Assembly: GCA_021786455.1 (NCBI GenBank)
Contig: JAJYNF010000226.1
Location: forward strand, 2,087-15,672
Origin: Acidobacteriota bacterium
GTDB taxonomy: Bacteria; Acidobacteriota; Terriglobia; UBA7540
DNA length: 13,586 nucleotides
Direction of reading: 5' to 3'
This document shows, in pieces, positions 6,400 through 12,910 of the stretch. The translations under genes were made by a program, and so were the position numbers. The notes below the pieces were generated by a model. That model ran no database searches. It saw nothing but the letters and a program-made list of their open reading frames with translations, and was not told the DNA's origin. How positions within the stretch are numbered: position 1 is the first letter of the stretch; every line of letters starts with the position of its first letter.

Positions 6400-7686
6400 C
6401 TACGCGTTGAGCTTCGCAGGCGCAAGGCGAGGCGAGAGAAGCTGGATTACCAGCAGCGCCACAAGGTAAGCTGACGCGGCAACGATAAAGAGGGGAAGGT
6501 AGCTGTGGGTTTGGTGAACGACAAAGCCGGTAACCACTTGCATGAGCGCCCCGCCAATCGCGCCGAACATTCCGCCGATACCCACGACGCTGGCAACCGC
6601 CGCCTTGGGGAACGTATCCGACGGCAAGGTAAAGATGTTTGCCGACCATCCTTGATGCGCGGCCGCCGCAATACCCACCACCCCAACCACCAGCCAAAGG
6701 TGATGAAGATAGGGAGCTGAAACCACCGGCACCACCGCCAGGGCGCAGATCAGCATTGCCGTTTTGCGCGCAAAATTCGCCGTGCGGCCACGCCCGAGAA
6801 AGGCCGCCGGGAGCCATCCACCGACCACGCTGCCGGCGATGGAGATGACGTAAATGGCGACCACGGGGGCTTCGCTCTGGGTGAGGTTCAAATGGAAAGT
6901 TCCCTGAAGGTATCGAGGCAGCCAGAACAGGTAAAACCACCAAATGGGATCCGTCAGGAACTTGCCAATCGAAAACGCCCATGTTTCCCGTTTGGGAATT
7001 AAACGCCGCCAGGGAACCGAGGCAACCTTGGGTTCGCGGTCCGCCTCAATGAGCGCCAGTTCTTGCGGCGATAACCAGCGGTGTTGATCCGGCTTCGCGT
7101 ATAGCCACAGCCACAGCGCCAGCCAGACCAATCCGAACGAGCCGGTGACGATGAAGGCCCAGCGCCAGCCGAAGGTCAGCGTGAGAAACGGCACGACGAG
7201 TGGAACGACAATGGTGCCAACGTTCGAGCCGGAGTTGAAGAGGCCCGTCGCGAGGGCGCGCTCGCGCTTGGGAAACCACTCAGCGACTGTCTTGATGCAA
7301 GCAGGAAAGTTGGCGGCTTCGCCAAGCCCCAGGATGAACAGCGCCACGCCAAAGGCAAAAGCGGTGTGCGCGGCGGCGGGAAGCATGGCGGCGAAGCTCC
7401 AAAGCGTGATGGCGAAGGCGAAACCGCGCCGAGTGCCAAAAACGTCGGTAAAGCGGCCGGCGCAAACCAGACCGATGGCATAGGCGACCTGGAAGGCGGC
7501 CGTCATATAGCCGTACTGAATGCTGTTCCAGCCGATCGTGGTTTGAAGAAACTTTTCGAGATAGGCGATGACGCCGCGGTCCACGTAGGCAATCACCGTG
7601 GCAAAGAAAAGCAAAAGGCAAATGTACCAGCGAAAACCACGCACGACGCGCCGCGAGGGCGCCACCGAAGAGGCGGTTTGAGCCAT
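6400..7686 (-). CDS. MFS transporter, hexuronate-carrier (ExuT)-like
   Basis: This is a 428-residue, 12-helix inner-membrane carrier. The N-terminus has ATVIAYVDRGVIAYLEK in helix 1 and the MFS signature GRFTDVFGTRRG between helices 2 and 3. LGLGEAANFPACIKTVAEWF is close to the ExuT/ACS family pattern, and helix 5 has GLFNSGSNVGTIVVPLVVP. The central loop with WLSPQELALIEADRE is typical of this family. ATG 7686 is chosen over the longer open frame (to 8049), which would overlap the LarA-like gene by over 350 bp. GAGAGGA lies seven bases before the ATG and the gap to the preceding stop is only 11 bp, so translation is probably coupled to the racemase gene. Uptake of the substrate of that enzyme, or of the upstream isomerase, is the natural inference. 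The two carriers in this unit are clearly different proteins and not a recent duplication. Confidence 0.88.
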   Translation of the reverse strand: MAQTASSVAPSRRVVRGFRWYICLLLFFATVIAYVDRGVIAYLEKFLQTTIGWNSIQYGYMTAAFQVAYAIGLVCAGRFTDVFGTRRGFAFAITLWSFAAMLPAAAHTAFAFGVALFILGLGEAANFPACIKTVAEWFPKRERALATGLFNSGSNVGTIVVPLVVPFLTLTFGWRWAFIVTGSFGLVWLALWLWLYAKPDQHRWLSPQELALIEADREPKVASVPWRRLIPKRETWAFSIGKFLTDPIWWFYLFWLPRYLQGTFHLNLTQSEAPVVAIYVISIAGSVVGGWLPAAFLGRGRTANFARKTAMLICALAVVPVVSAPYLHHLWLVVGVVGIAAAAHQGWSANIFTLPSDTFPKAAVASVVGIGGMFGAIGGALMQVVTGFVVHQTHSYLPLFIVAASAYLVALLVIQLLSPRLAPAKLNA

Positions 7687-7697
7687 GAAATGTCCTC

Positions 7698-8987
7698 TCA
7701 GGCGCCTTGGGGCCGCGCAGTTGAGGTGACGAGCGGCAGCACATCGCCGCCGTGACGCAGCACGACGACGCCGGCGGATCGGCCAACGAGCTCGAACGCC
7801 TTTTCCAAAGCCTTCTGGGGCGTTGAGGCGCATTGAAATCCCAGGTGGCGCTGAACCTCCGGCCGGATGCCGGGCGAAACCATGATGCCGCGCGCGCGGT
7901 CGCGAATGACGCGGCCCACGTGGACCAGGTGCGCGGCGGCGACGAGGTCGGTGACGGCCTTCCGCTCGACCATTTTCCTGACTTCGTCGAGACCGTGATA
8001 GCCGAGGTCTTCGACTTCCGGGTGCTCGTCGGAGACTCCGTGGGGGCAAGGAGTGACGAGCACCACCACACCGCCCTGGGCGACGGAAAGCTCGGAAGAA
8101 TAGATGCCTTTCGCCGCTTGCCAGAGGTCGTAGTCGGCGGGATAGGATTCCGCAATCACGATGTCCGCGAAGCGTGGCTGAGGGACGCCGTAAATGGTTC
8201 GGGAATGCCGCGCGCCTAAGCGATGCGCCGCAACGGGATCACCGGCAACCACGTGGATGACGCGCTCCTCGGCGTCCATGACGACGTTGACGATGAAGCG
8301 CAGACCGGCCTGACGGGCGATTTGTTCCACTTCGAGGCGCACGGGATTGTCAGCGATGCCCAAAATCTCGCTGCCCGCGAAAAGCGCGCTCTGCCAGTGG
8401 GTATAACCCGTAATTTCAGGGCCGGAAACGCCCGGCTGAACAATGGTCGAGCCGCCCGTAAAGCCCATGACGCGATGCGGAACAATCTGGCCCACGCCGA
8501 TGACGAAATCGGCTTCGCCCAGCATGCGGTTGACGCGAATCGGCGTGCCGTCAGGGGCCGCTCCGATCTCACGCAACTTTTCTTCGTCGCGCCAGTGATG
8601 GAGATGAACTTCGTAATCGTTCGGTGTATCAGGGCCGAGTTTCTTATTGACTTCCTCGCGCGTCATGCGGGCGTGCGTGCCGGCGGCAATAAGAATGCGG
8701 ATGTTTTTGCGGGAGCAACCGGCCGCCTGAAGGCGCTTCAAGATCGCTGGCAGCAGGCGCACGGCGGGCGTCTGGCGAGTGATGTCATCCACCAGTATCA
8801 GAACGCGCGAGCCGGCGGAGAGTTGTTGTTCGAGCGGCTTCGCGCCGACGGGATGGTCGAGCGCTTGGTCGGCCAGTTGCTCGACGGGCTTGGGTGGCTC
8901 GATCCGCGCGGGCTCGAGAACCGCCATTAGGTTGGAATCTGGAATTTCGACCGGCGGAACGTCAGGGTAGGTGAAAGAGATTCGCAT
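7698..8987 (-). CDS. LarA-family nickel-pincer (NPN) hydroxyacid racemase/epimerase homolog (DUF2088)
   Basis: LarA enzymes racemise or epimerise 2-hydroxy acids by hydride transfer to a nickel-pincer nucleotide. The 429-residue length matches L. plantarum LarA (424). With a constant offset of three residues, its key positions line up: His105 in AAGTHARMT (His108, proton transfer), His171 in VPHRVMGF (His174) and His197 in YTHWQ (His200, Ni ligand). The position of Lys184, which bonds the cofactor covalently in LarA, is Thr181 in TGGSTIVQPG. Thus the fold and the histidines are present but the covalent anchor is not. ATG 8987 is chosen because family similarity starts there; the longer frame from 9074 adds unrelated residues. 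It lies between the iolB-like and carrier genes, suggesting a sugar acid (for instance an aldonate) rather than lactate as substrate. No LarB/LarC/LarE cofactor genes are in the window. Confidence 0.85.
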   Translation of the reverse strand: MRISFTYPDVPPVEIPDSNLMAVLEPARIEPPKPVEQLADQALDHPVGAKPLEQQLSAGSRVLILVDDITRQTPAVRLLPAILKRLQAAGCSRKNIRILIAAGTHARMTREEVNKKLGPDTPNDYEVHLHHWRDEEKLREIGAAPDGTPIRVNRMLGEADFVIGVGQIVPHRVMGFTGGSTIVQPGVSGPEITGYTHWQSALFAGSEILGIADNPVRLEVEQIARQAGLRFIVNVVMDAEERVIHVVAGDPVAAHRLGARHSRTIYGVPQPRFADIVIAESYPADYDLWQAAKGIYSSELSVAQGGVVVLVTPCPHGVSDEHPEVEDLGYHGLDEVRKMVERKAVTDLVAAAHLVHVGRVIRDRARGIMVSPGIRPEVQRHLGFQCASTPQKALEKAFELVGRSAGVVVLRHGGDVLPLVTSTARPQGA

Positions 8988-9078
8988 GTCTCGCTTCGCG
9001 GCCCCGCATTTTATGATGGCGCCCGCGGTTTGTCTATGCTCATGGCGGCTGTCACGGGCTCGCGCCGCCGCCAACAGA

Positions 9079-9891
9079 CTACGCCTGCTTCACCCAAGCG
9101 TGCGCGGGGTCGTCGGCCCAGGCGCCGTAGCGCCGCTCCTCGCCACCCAGCACCCAGGTGTAATGGAGCTCGTAGCCAGGCGCGGCGACAACGGGATGAT
9201 AGCCTTTAGGCAAAAGCACTGTGTCGCCGTCGTGCACGACATAGACGTTGGAAAAACCGTCGGGATCACCCGGAGCCGTATAGGTGTAGATGAATCCAAA
9301 GCCCTGAGACGGCTTGATGCGGAAAAAATAAATCTCCTCGAGCACGGCTTCGTTGGGGGGATTCTTGCGGTCATGCTTGTGAGGCGGATAGCTGGACCAG
9401 TTCCCTGGCGGGTTCAAGGTCTCGCCAGCCAGCAGACGCTCGGCGGGAGTGCTGGTGTCGAGAGCGGAATAAACCGTTCGCTGCCAGTTGCCCCGCCCGG
9501 CGACATTCGCCTTGACGGCGGCGCCTTCGAGCAGCACGGGCGGCGCTGTGGCCTTTGAAGGCGCGCTAAAAATTCCAAGATCCAAATGGTCGGAGACCGC
9601 CGTCACGGTATAGGTGGATTGCGGCGGGACGTAAACCATCACCGGCGGGCCGGAAAAGACATCGTCGCGCGATCCAGCTTTCGAAAAAGTCATCGTGCCT
9701 GAAGGGCTCGTGACCGTCACCGATGCCGTGCCGGAAAAAACGTCAATGACTGCCTCGCGCGCTTCAGTGCGGCCGGCGTGAGGTTCGCCTTTGCGGAACT
9801 GAATGCGCGCAAAATCGAGAAAGCGCATCGTGCCCGAGGCGACCACTTGCTGAAACTTGCCGTTCGATTGGGCGGGAATCAGACGTTGCAT
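9079..9891 (-). CDS. iolB: 5-deoxy-glucuronate isomerase family protein (IolB-like)
   Basis: IolB converts 5-deoxy-D-glucuronate to 5-dehydro-2-deoxy-D-gluconate in inositol degradation; it is a two-cupin metal enzyme related to KduI. The 270-residue length equals the family norm. The C-terminal cupin has the hallmark GETLNPPGNWSSYPPHKHD with metal ligands His171 and His173, then LEEIYFFR with Glu186, DGDTVLLPKGYHPVVAAPGY with His232, and closes with DPAHAW. The N-terminal cupin is more diverged. ATG 9891 is preceded by GGGAGG with a five-base spacer; the longer frame to 10008 has no such site. No other iol gene is nearby, so its substrate here may be another uronate-derived ketose/aldose. 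It opens the unit that continues 91 bp later with the LarA homolog. Family confidence is high; role in inositol use is not shown. Confidence 0.88.
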   Translation of the reverse strand: MQRLIPAQSNGKFQQVVASGTMRFLDFARIQFRKGEPHAGRTEAREAVIDVFSGTASVTVTSPSGTMTFSKAGSRDDVFSGPPVMVYVPPQSTYTVTAVSDHLDLGIFSAPSKATAPPVLLEGAAVKANVAGRGNWQRTVYSALDTSTPAERLLAGETLNPPGNWSSYPPHKHDRKNPPNEAVLEEIYFFRIKPSQGFGFIYTYTAPGDPDGFSNVYVVHDGDTVLLPKGYHPVVAAPGYELHYTWVLGGEERRYGAWADDPAHAWVKQA

Positions 9892-9896
9892 AAAAG

Positions 9897-9902
9897 CCTC
9901 CC
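9897..9902 (-). promoter_or_regulatory. Ribosome binding site of the iolB-like gene
   Basis: GGGAGG on the minus strand lies five bases before ATG 9891. It fixes the start and excludes 39 extra residues present in the longest open frame. Confidence 0.7.
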
Positions 9903-9955
9903 ACTGTTTTGAGATGACGGGCGAGCCGGAACCGTTTCCAGATCGTATGTAGCCA

Positions 9956-9974
9956 TCGCCTTCGCGCCTTGGCG
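9956..9974 (-). repeat. Second copy of the CGCCAAGGCGC intergenic repeat
   Basis: Read on the minus strand this is CGCCAAGGCGCGAAGGCGA, matching the copy at 6361-6377 in 11 consecutive bases and in the AGGCG that follows. It lies in the 264-bp gap before the iolB-like gene. Confidence 0.4.
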
Positions 9975-10020
9975 CGCTCGCGGTTCTGCCGCTCGCCGGA
10001 AGAAACATTTTACCGGCGCG

Positions 10021-10062
10021 CTTGCTTTTCTGCCACCAAATTTAGAAGAGACTTGCTTTCTG
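10021..10062. repeat. Short direct repeat CTTGCTTTTCTG / CTTGCTTTCTG
   Basis: Two near-identical copies (10021-10032 and 10052-10062) start 31 bp apart in the gap upstream of the iolB-like gene, about three helical turns. Such spacing would suit a regulator binding upstream of the unit, but no regulator gene or matching site elsewhere in the window supports it. Confidence 0.25.
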
Positions 10063-10155
10063 TGCTCCGGGCGCTGCGGTCGCCATTGCGGTGGCGTCCG
10101 ATTATCGCTGGCCGTCCACGCCAAGAGGCGTCGTTCGCCCAGCGCGCTCCCGTGT

Positions 10156-11193
10156 TCATTTCGGAAACTTGAAGGTAAGTTTCCGCCCCATTTTGAACAC
10201 CGGCTTTTTGCGCCCGCGAATAAGGTCTTCATTTTCCGACATGGCCGTGACCAAAATCGGCATGGCGATGGTGGAATCGCAGTGGCAGGTAGCGATACTG
10301 GCGTCGTGGGCGATTTTCCCCCAGCTTTGCGCCTCCTCGAAGGTGCAGCCGGAAAGGCCGCCCCAGTGAGGAGCGTCGGTAACAACTTGGATGGCGTACT
10401 GGTGTCCTTCGTGCGACTTGCGTATGAAGGTCGCCGTCACTTCGCTTTGCTGGACGAAATTTTTGGGCGTGCCACCACCAAAGTAGATCACGGCGCTGGC
10501 GGGAGATTGAGCGGCCAGGTGGGCCGTTTCGAGCACATCGCCGATGACATCGAAAGTGAAATTGTTCTTTCCCAAGTGGCGATTCTCGGCGATGCCGATG
10601 CCGATTGAAGAATCGCCGATGGCGGGACAGTAGAGCGGAATCCCAGCTTTGTAGGCTGCCGTGACGATTCCATCCTCCTTCGCGTGCCGGCTGATTTCTC
10701 GGCCAAGCAGGTAAAGAAACTCGCGCGTGGTATAAGGGCGCGAGGCTTTGAGGGAAGCGGCGAAGCGGCCTATATAGGCATCCTCGTCGCGGAATTCCTC
10801 TTCGTCGGCGAGCGTATCATACATGCGGTCAATCAGGTTCTTCTGTAACTCGACGTCATCCATCGCCGGAGAGCTCTGAAAGTGGAAATGGCCGAGGGTC
10901 TCATGAATGTCGTGGAAAAAGTTGGCGCCCGTCGAAACCAGACAATCCATCAGCCGATTCTTGATCATGTAAACGACCAGCCGGCGCATGCCGGCCGGGA
11001 CCATGGCGCCGGACATGCCCATCATGATCATGGTGCGGTCGGCCAACATTTTTTTCCAAATATGATAGGCGATGGCGAGGTTGCGCCCCTGGAAGGAGAT
11101 GCCCTGCATTTTTTCGAGCAAGGACCCGACGTTCTTGCGATCGTCAATTTGGATTGGCCGAGTTGGTGAACTCAGAATTTCGTGTTTTTGCAT
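10156..11193 (-). CDS. Bacterial deoxyhypusine-synthase-like protein, putative aminobutyl transferase of polyamine synthesis
   Basis: Deoxyhypusine synthases move the aminobutyl group of spermidine, via an enzyme-lysine imine, to eIF5A. Bacteria lack eIF5A, and their DHS-like relatives are linked to polyamine (homospermidine-type) synthesis. The 345-residue product has the NAD-site segments LVSTGANFFHDIHET (85-99), LYCPAIGDSSIG (187-198) and VIYFGGGTPKNF (235-246). It also has PHWGGLSG (275-282) and SWGKI with the probable catalytic Lys293. Where human DHS has HH after GGGVVK, this protein has NF, as I recall for the bacterial group, so the acid-base chemistry must differ. ATG 11193 follows GAGAGA by four bases and is preferred over the start at 11268. 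It lies 87 bp after the arginine decarboxylase gene on the same strand; a two-gene polyamine unit is likely. The acceptor substrate is unknown. Confidence 0.85.
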   Translation of the reverse strand: MQKHEILSSPTRPIQIDDRKNVGSLLEKMQGISFQGRNLAIAYHIWKKMLADRTMIMMGMSGAMVPAGMRRLVVYMIKNRLMDCLVSTGANFFHDIHETLGHFHFQSSPAMDDVELQKNLIDRMYDTLADEEEFRDEDAYIGRFAASLKASRPYTTREFLYLLGREISRHAKEDGIVTAAYKAGIPLYCPAIGDSSIGIGIAENRHLGKNNFTFDVIGDVLETAHLAAQSPASAVIYFGGGTPKNFVQQSEVTATFIRKSHEGHQYAIQVVTDAPHWGGLSGCTFEEAQSWGKIAHDASIATCHCDSTIAMPILVTAMSENEDLIRGRKKPVFKMGRKLTFKFPK

Positions 11194-11280
11194 TAGTTCT
11201 CTCAGTGAAGGGAAAAGTCTTCCCCGGACCGTCGAGGATTCCCCGATCGGAAACGCTGCTACCCGCACGCCGCGAAAGGC

Positions 11281-11835
11281 TTACTCATCCACGCCCAGCA
11301 GGACAGAGGCGGCCAGAACCGTGGTCCAGAATCCGCGCTTGTCGCCGATCGCAGATTGGGTATGGTGCAGGGTGCGAACGATCTTGTTCGAGATTCGGTA
11401 AATCTCCTTTTTCTCGTCCCAGCTCTGATCGGAGTTGAATTCGACCCCCAAGGTCGTGGCCAGCATTTCCGCCGCCAGTTCCTCGGCGTATTCTCCGGCA
11501 ACCTCTTCGGTCTCGCCGAACGAATGATGTTCGGAAAGATATCCGAAGGTGTTGCGGTCGGCCGGCATGGCCACGCCGATCGAGGCGGCAATCAGCCGGT
11601 GTGGCTCGCGCGTTGAGTTCTCGCTCATCACTACGAAGGTCACCTGGCCGGGCTCGAGTTCCTTGATCCCTTCGTTGCGCGGAATTAATTTGCAGCGCGG
11701 AGGGAAAATGCTCGAAACGCGCACCAGGTTACATGCGGCAATCCCCGCCGAACGTAAAGCCAGCTCAAAGCTGGTCAGCTTCTCGCGGTGCTTGCCGACT
11801 CCTTTGGTTAGAAACATTCTCTTTGGAACAAACAT
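11281..11835 (-). CDS. pdaD: Pyruvoyl-dependent arginine decarboxylase proenzyme
   Basis: The enzyme decarboxylates L-arginine to agmatine, the first step of the agmatine route to putrescine and spermidine. It is made as a proenzyme that cleaves itself between two serines, the second becoming the pyruvoyl group. The 184-residue product shows the self-cleavage motif NLVRVSSIFPP, so cleavage is expected between Ser41 and Ser42, giving a beta chain of 41 and an alpha chain of 143 residues. Downstream are IGVAMP, the GYLSEHHSFG stretch and the acidic EEVAGEYAEELA that carries the active-site Glu region of the Methanocaldococcus enzyme. ATG 11835 has AGGTGAG eight bases upstream. It precedes the DHS-like gene and probably supplies precursor for its polyamine substrate. 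No agmatinase or agmatine deiminase is visible in the window. Confidence 0.93.
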   Translation of the reverse strand: MFVPKRMFLTKGVGKHREKLTSFELALRSAGIAACNLVRVSSIFPPRCKLIPRNEGIKELEPGQVTFVVMSENSTREPHRLIAASIGVAMPADRNTFGYLSEHHSFGETEEVAGEYAEELAAEMLATTLGVEFNSDQSWDEKKEIYRISNKIVRTLHHTQSAIGDKRGFWTTVLAASVLLGVDE

Positions 11836-12178
11836 CTGGACGTCTCACCTGGTTCGGGGCCGTTGGCCGCCGCGGAATGTCCACGGGGAGCCGCGGCTGG
11901 CGCGAAGCGTCCCGCCTTGTCGAAGAGGCCGTAAAGTAGCAAATCTTCGGGAAAAGTGTCAATGGAATTTTGCGGCGGGCGAGGGCGGCCCCGGAGCGGC
12001 GAGCGGGTTTCTGGGTTGCGGATTGAGCCTCCGACGCGCCGGCGAGCCGCGAATTCCCGCATTGCCGGGGCGCGCCTGTTTTGATGGAGTCCCGCGGCCT
12101 CCATGGACGGTATTATATAGGTTTGCTAGATTTTCAAGAGCGTGGGGATAGACTACAGCAAGGCATTATCCCACAGCG
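11836..12178. other. 343-bp intergenic region between the polyamine pair and the restriction-modification genes
   Basis: No gene is supported. Open frames crossing it on either strand have no recognisable family and mostly run through pdaD or the HNH gene. Base composition changes inside it: the half next to pdaD is GC-rich, the last ~80 bp next to the HNH gene are AT-richer, marking the probable edge of transferred DNA. Confidence 0.4.
12112..12117 (-). promoter_or_regulatory. Possible -10 box (TATAAT) upstream of the polyamine pair
   Basis: The minus strand contains TATAAT in an AT-rich pocket. The best -35 match (TTGAAA) is only 14 bp further upstream, shorter than the 16-18 bp expected, and the leader to pdaD would be about 270 bases. 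It could be a promoter for pdaD or chance. Confidence 0.2.
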
Positions 12179-12180
12179 CT
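12138..12180 (-). terminator. Imperfect inverted repeat at the end of the HNH gene
   Basis: Segments AGCGTGGGGATA (from 12139) and TTATCCCACAGCGCT (12166-12180) can pair with one bulge around a loop of about 16 bases, and overlap the distal stop at 12181-12179. There is no T run after it on the minus strand, so only a weak or factor-dependent terminator is possible. Confidence 0.2.
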
Positions 12181-12397
12181 ACTTTTTGGTGATGGCGAGC
12201 CGCAAGACTTTCTTTACAAACTGCGGCATAGGCTCTGCGGCGGCGCGAGCACCGTTATGGAGCCGATCATATACGGACGTTTCCTCGCCAAGCCAAGTAA
12301 GGTCCAATCGCCTAGCGTCCTGCATGGCGATATGGTCGTAACCTTCCGGTGACGCCCAGTAACATGATCGGCACTTTGCGGGTGACCTTAGTTCCGT
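12179..12397 (-). pseudogene. Distal 72 codons of the HNH endonuclease gene, beyond an in-frame TAG
   Basis: Directly after the TAG at 12400-12398, the same reading frame continues without interruption for 72 codons to a second TAG at 12181-12179. It begins TELRSPAKCRSCYWASPEGY and goes on DHIAMQ, ending in a basic tail (FVKKVLRLAITKK). KCRSC supplies the second Cys pair expected after CEHC in the upstream part, and CYWASPE-Y-H(I/V)AM is the usual end of this HNH family as I know it. The TAG stands where the family typically has Trp (CRNW or CPNW), so a single G to A change of TGG explains it. The segment is normal-looking coding sequence, implying the change is recent, a sequence error, or tolerated through suppression. 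Confidence 0.75.
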
Positions 12398-12910
12398 CTA
12401 ATTGCGGCAATGCTCGCAGGACCAAGATTTGGCGCGGTTACACGAGCCGTCGAGAAGCATGTAGGACGCGATGTCGTTTTCGTCGAAGGCAACATCGCCG
12501 GCAACCTCATACGGAACTCTGTGGTCAATCTGAAGGTATCGTTCCTCGAACTCAGTCGAACAAATGTGGCAGCGGCTTCCGTGGCGCTGTACGAGTTTCT
12601 TCTTAAGTTCCCTCGGGAATGCCCGCCGCCCACCGATGAAGCCCCTACGTATCTTTGAGAGGTCCCCAAATCTATAGGCTGCGATGCTCCTGCCGTCCGG
12701 ACCCTTCACTCTAAATGTCTCAAGGGGAATTCCCTGGTCTCTAACGTCCTTGGCGGCTCTTGGCGGGTGATTATAACCGTATCTGTCCCGGAGTTCTTGG
12801 GTTGTGACGTGGCCGTGCTTTAGAATGTGCTCGATAACGGTACGCGGACGTTTGGCGGTGACGGCTCTAAGGCATAAGAGAAGTCCGGGTGGTAGTTTTT
12901 CATGTGGCAT
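12398..12910 (-). CDS. HNH endonuclease, probable restriction enzyme, prematurely stopped
   Basis: The 170-residue open part has an N-terminal winged-helix-like region (about 22-85, with VIEHILKHGHVTTQELRDRY) and an HNH nuclease core. The core has RCHIC (Cys114/Cys117), IDHRVP with the catalytic His130, SYMLLDGSCNRAKS with Asn158, and WSCEHC (Cys165/Cys168) as the first half of a zinc knuckle. It then meets TAG at 12400-12398, three codons after the last Cys. The start ATG 12910 overlaps the methyltransferase end by 11 bp, the usual arrangement of a co-expressed restriction pair; the methyltransferase would protect the host site. As annotated to the TAG the protein would lack the other zinc cysteines and is probably inactive. 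Base composition is visibly less GC-rich than in the metabolic genes, which suggests horizontal arrival. Recognition sequence cannot be inferred. Confidence 0.75.
   Translation of the reverse strand: MPHEKLPPGLLLCLRAVTAKRPRTVIEHILKHGHVTTQELRDRYGYNHPPRAAKDVRDQGIPLETFRVKGPDGRSIAAYRFGDLSKIRRGFIGGRRAFPRELKKKLVQRHGSRCHICSTEFEERYLQIDHRVPYEVAGDVAFDENDIASYMLLDGSCNRAKSWSCEHCRN

Noticed and set aside
5987..6982. 331-residue minus-strand open frame bridging both carrier genes
   Set aside because: It is the +1 shadow of the two MFS genes, arginine- and glycine-rich, without membrane helices.
6400..8049. Longer form of the ExuT-like carrier with 121 extra N-terminal residues
   Set aside because: The extension lies out of frame inside the LarA-like gene and is low-complexity basic sequence; a good ribosome site precedes ATG 7686.
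12081..12341. Plus-strand 86-residue open frame next to the HNH gene
   Set aside because: It runs antisense to the distal HNH codons, which have clear family similarity; no domain is recognisable in it.
12398..12400. Genome-wide reassignment of TAG as sense
   Set aside because: Two other genes in the window (the rhamnose dehydrogenase and the ExuT-like carrier) end normally in TAG at their family-typical C-termini.
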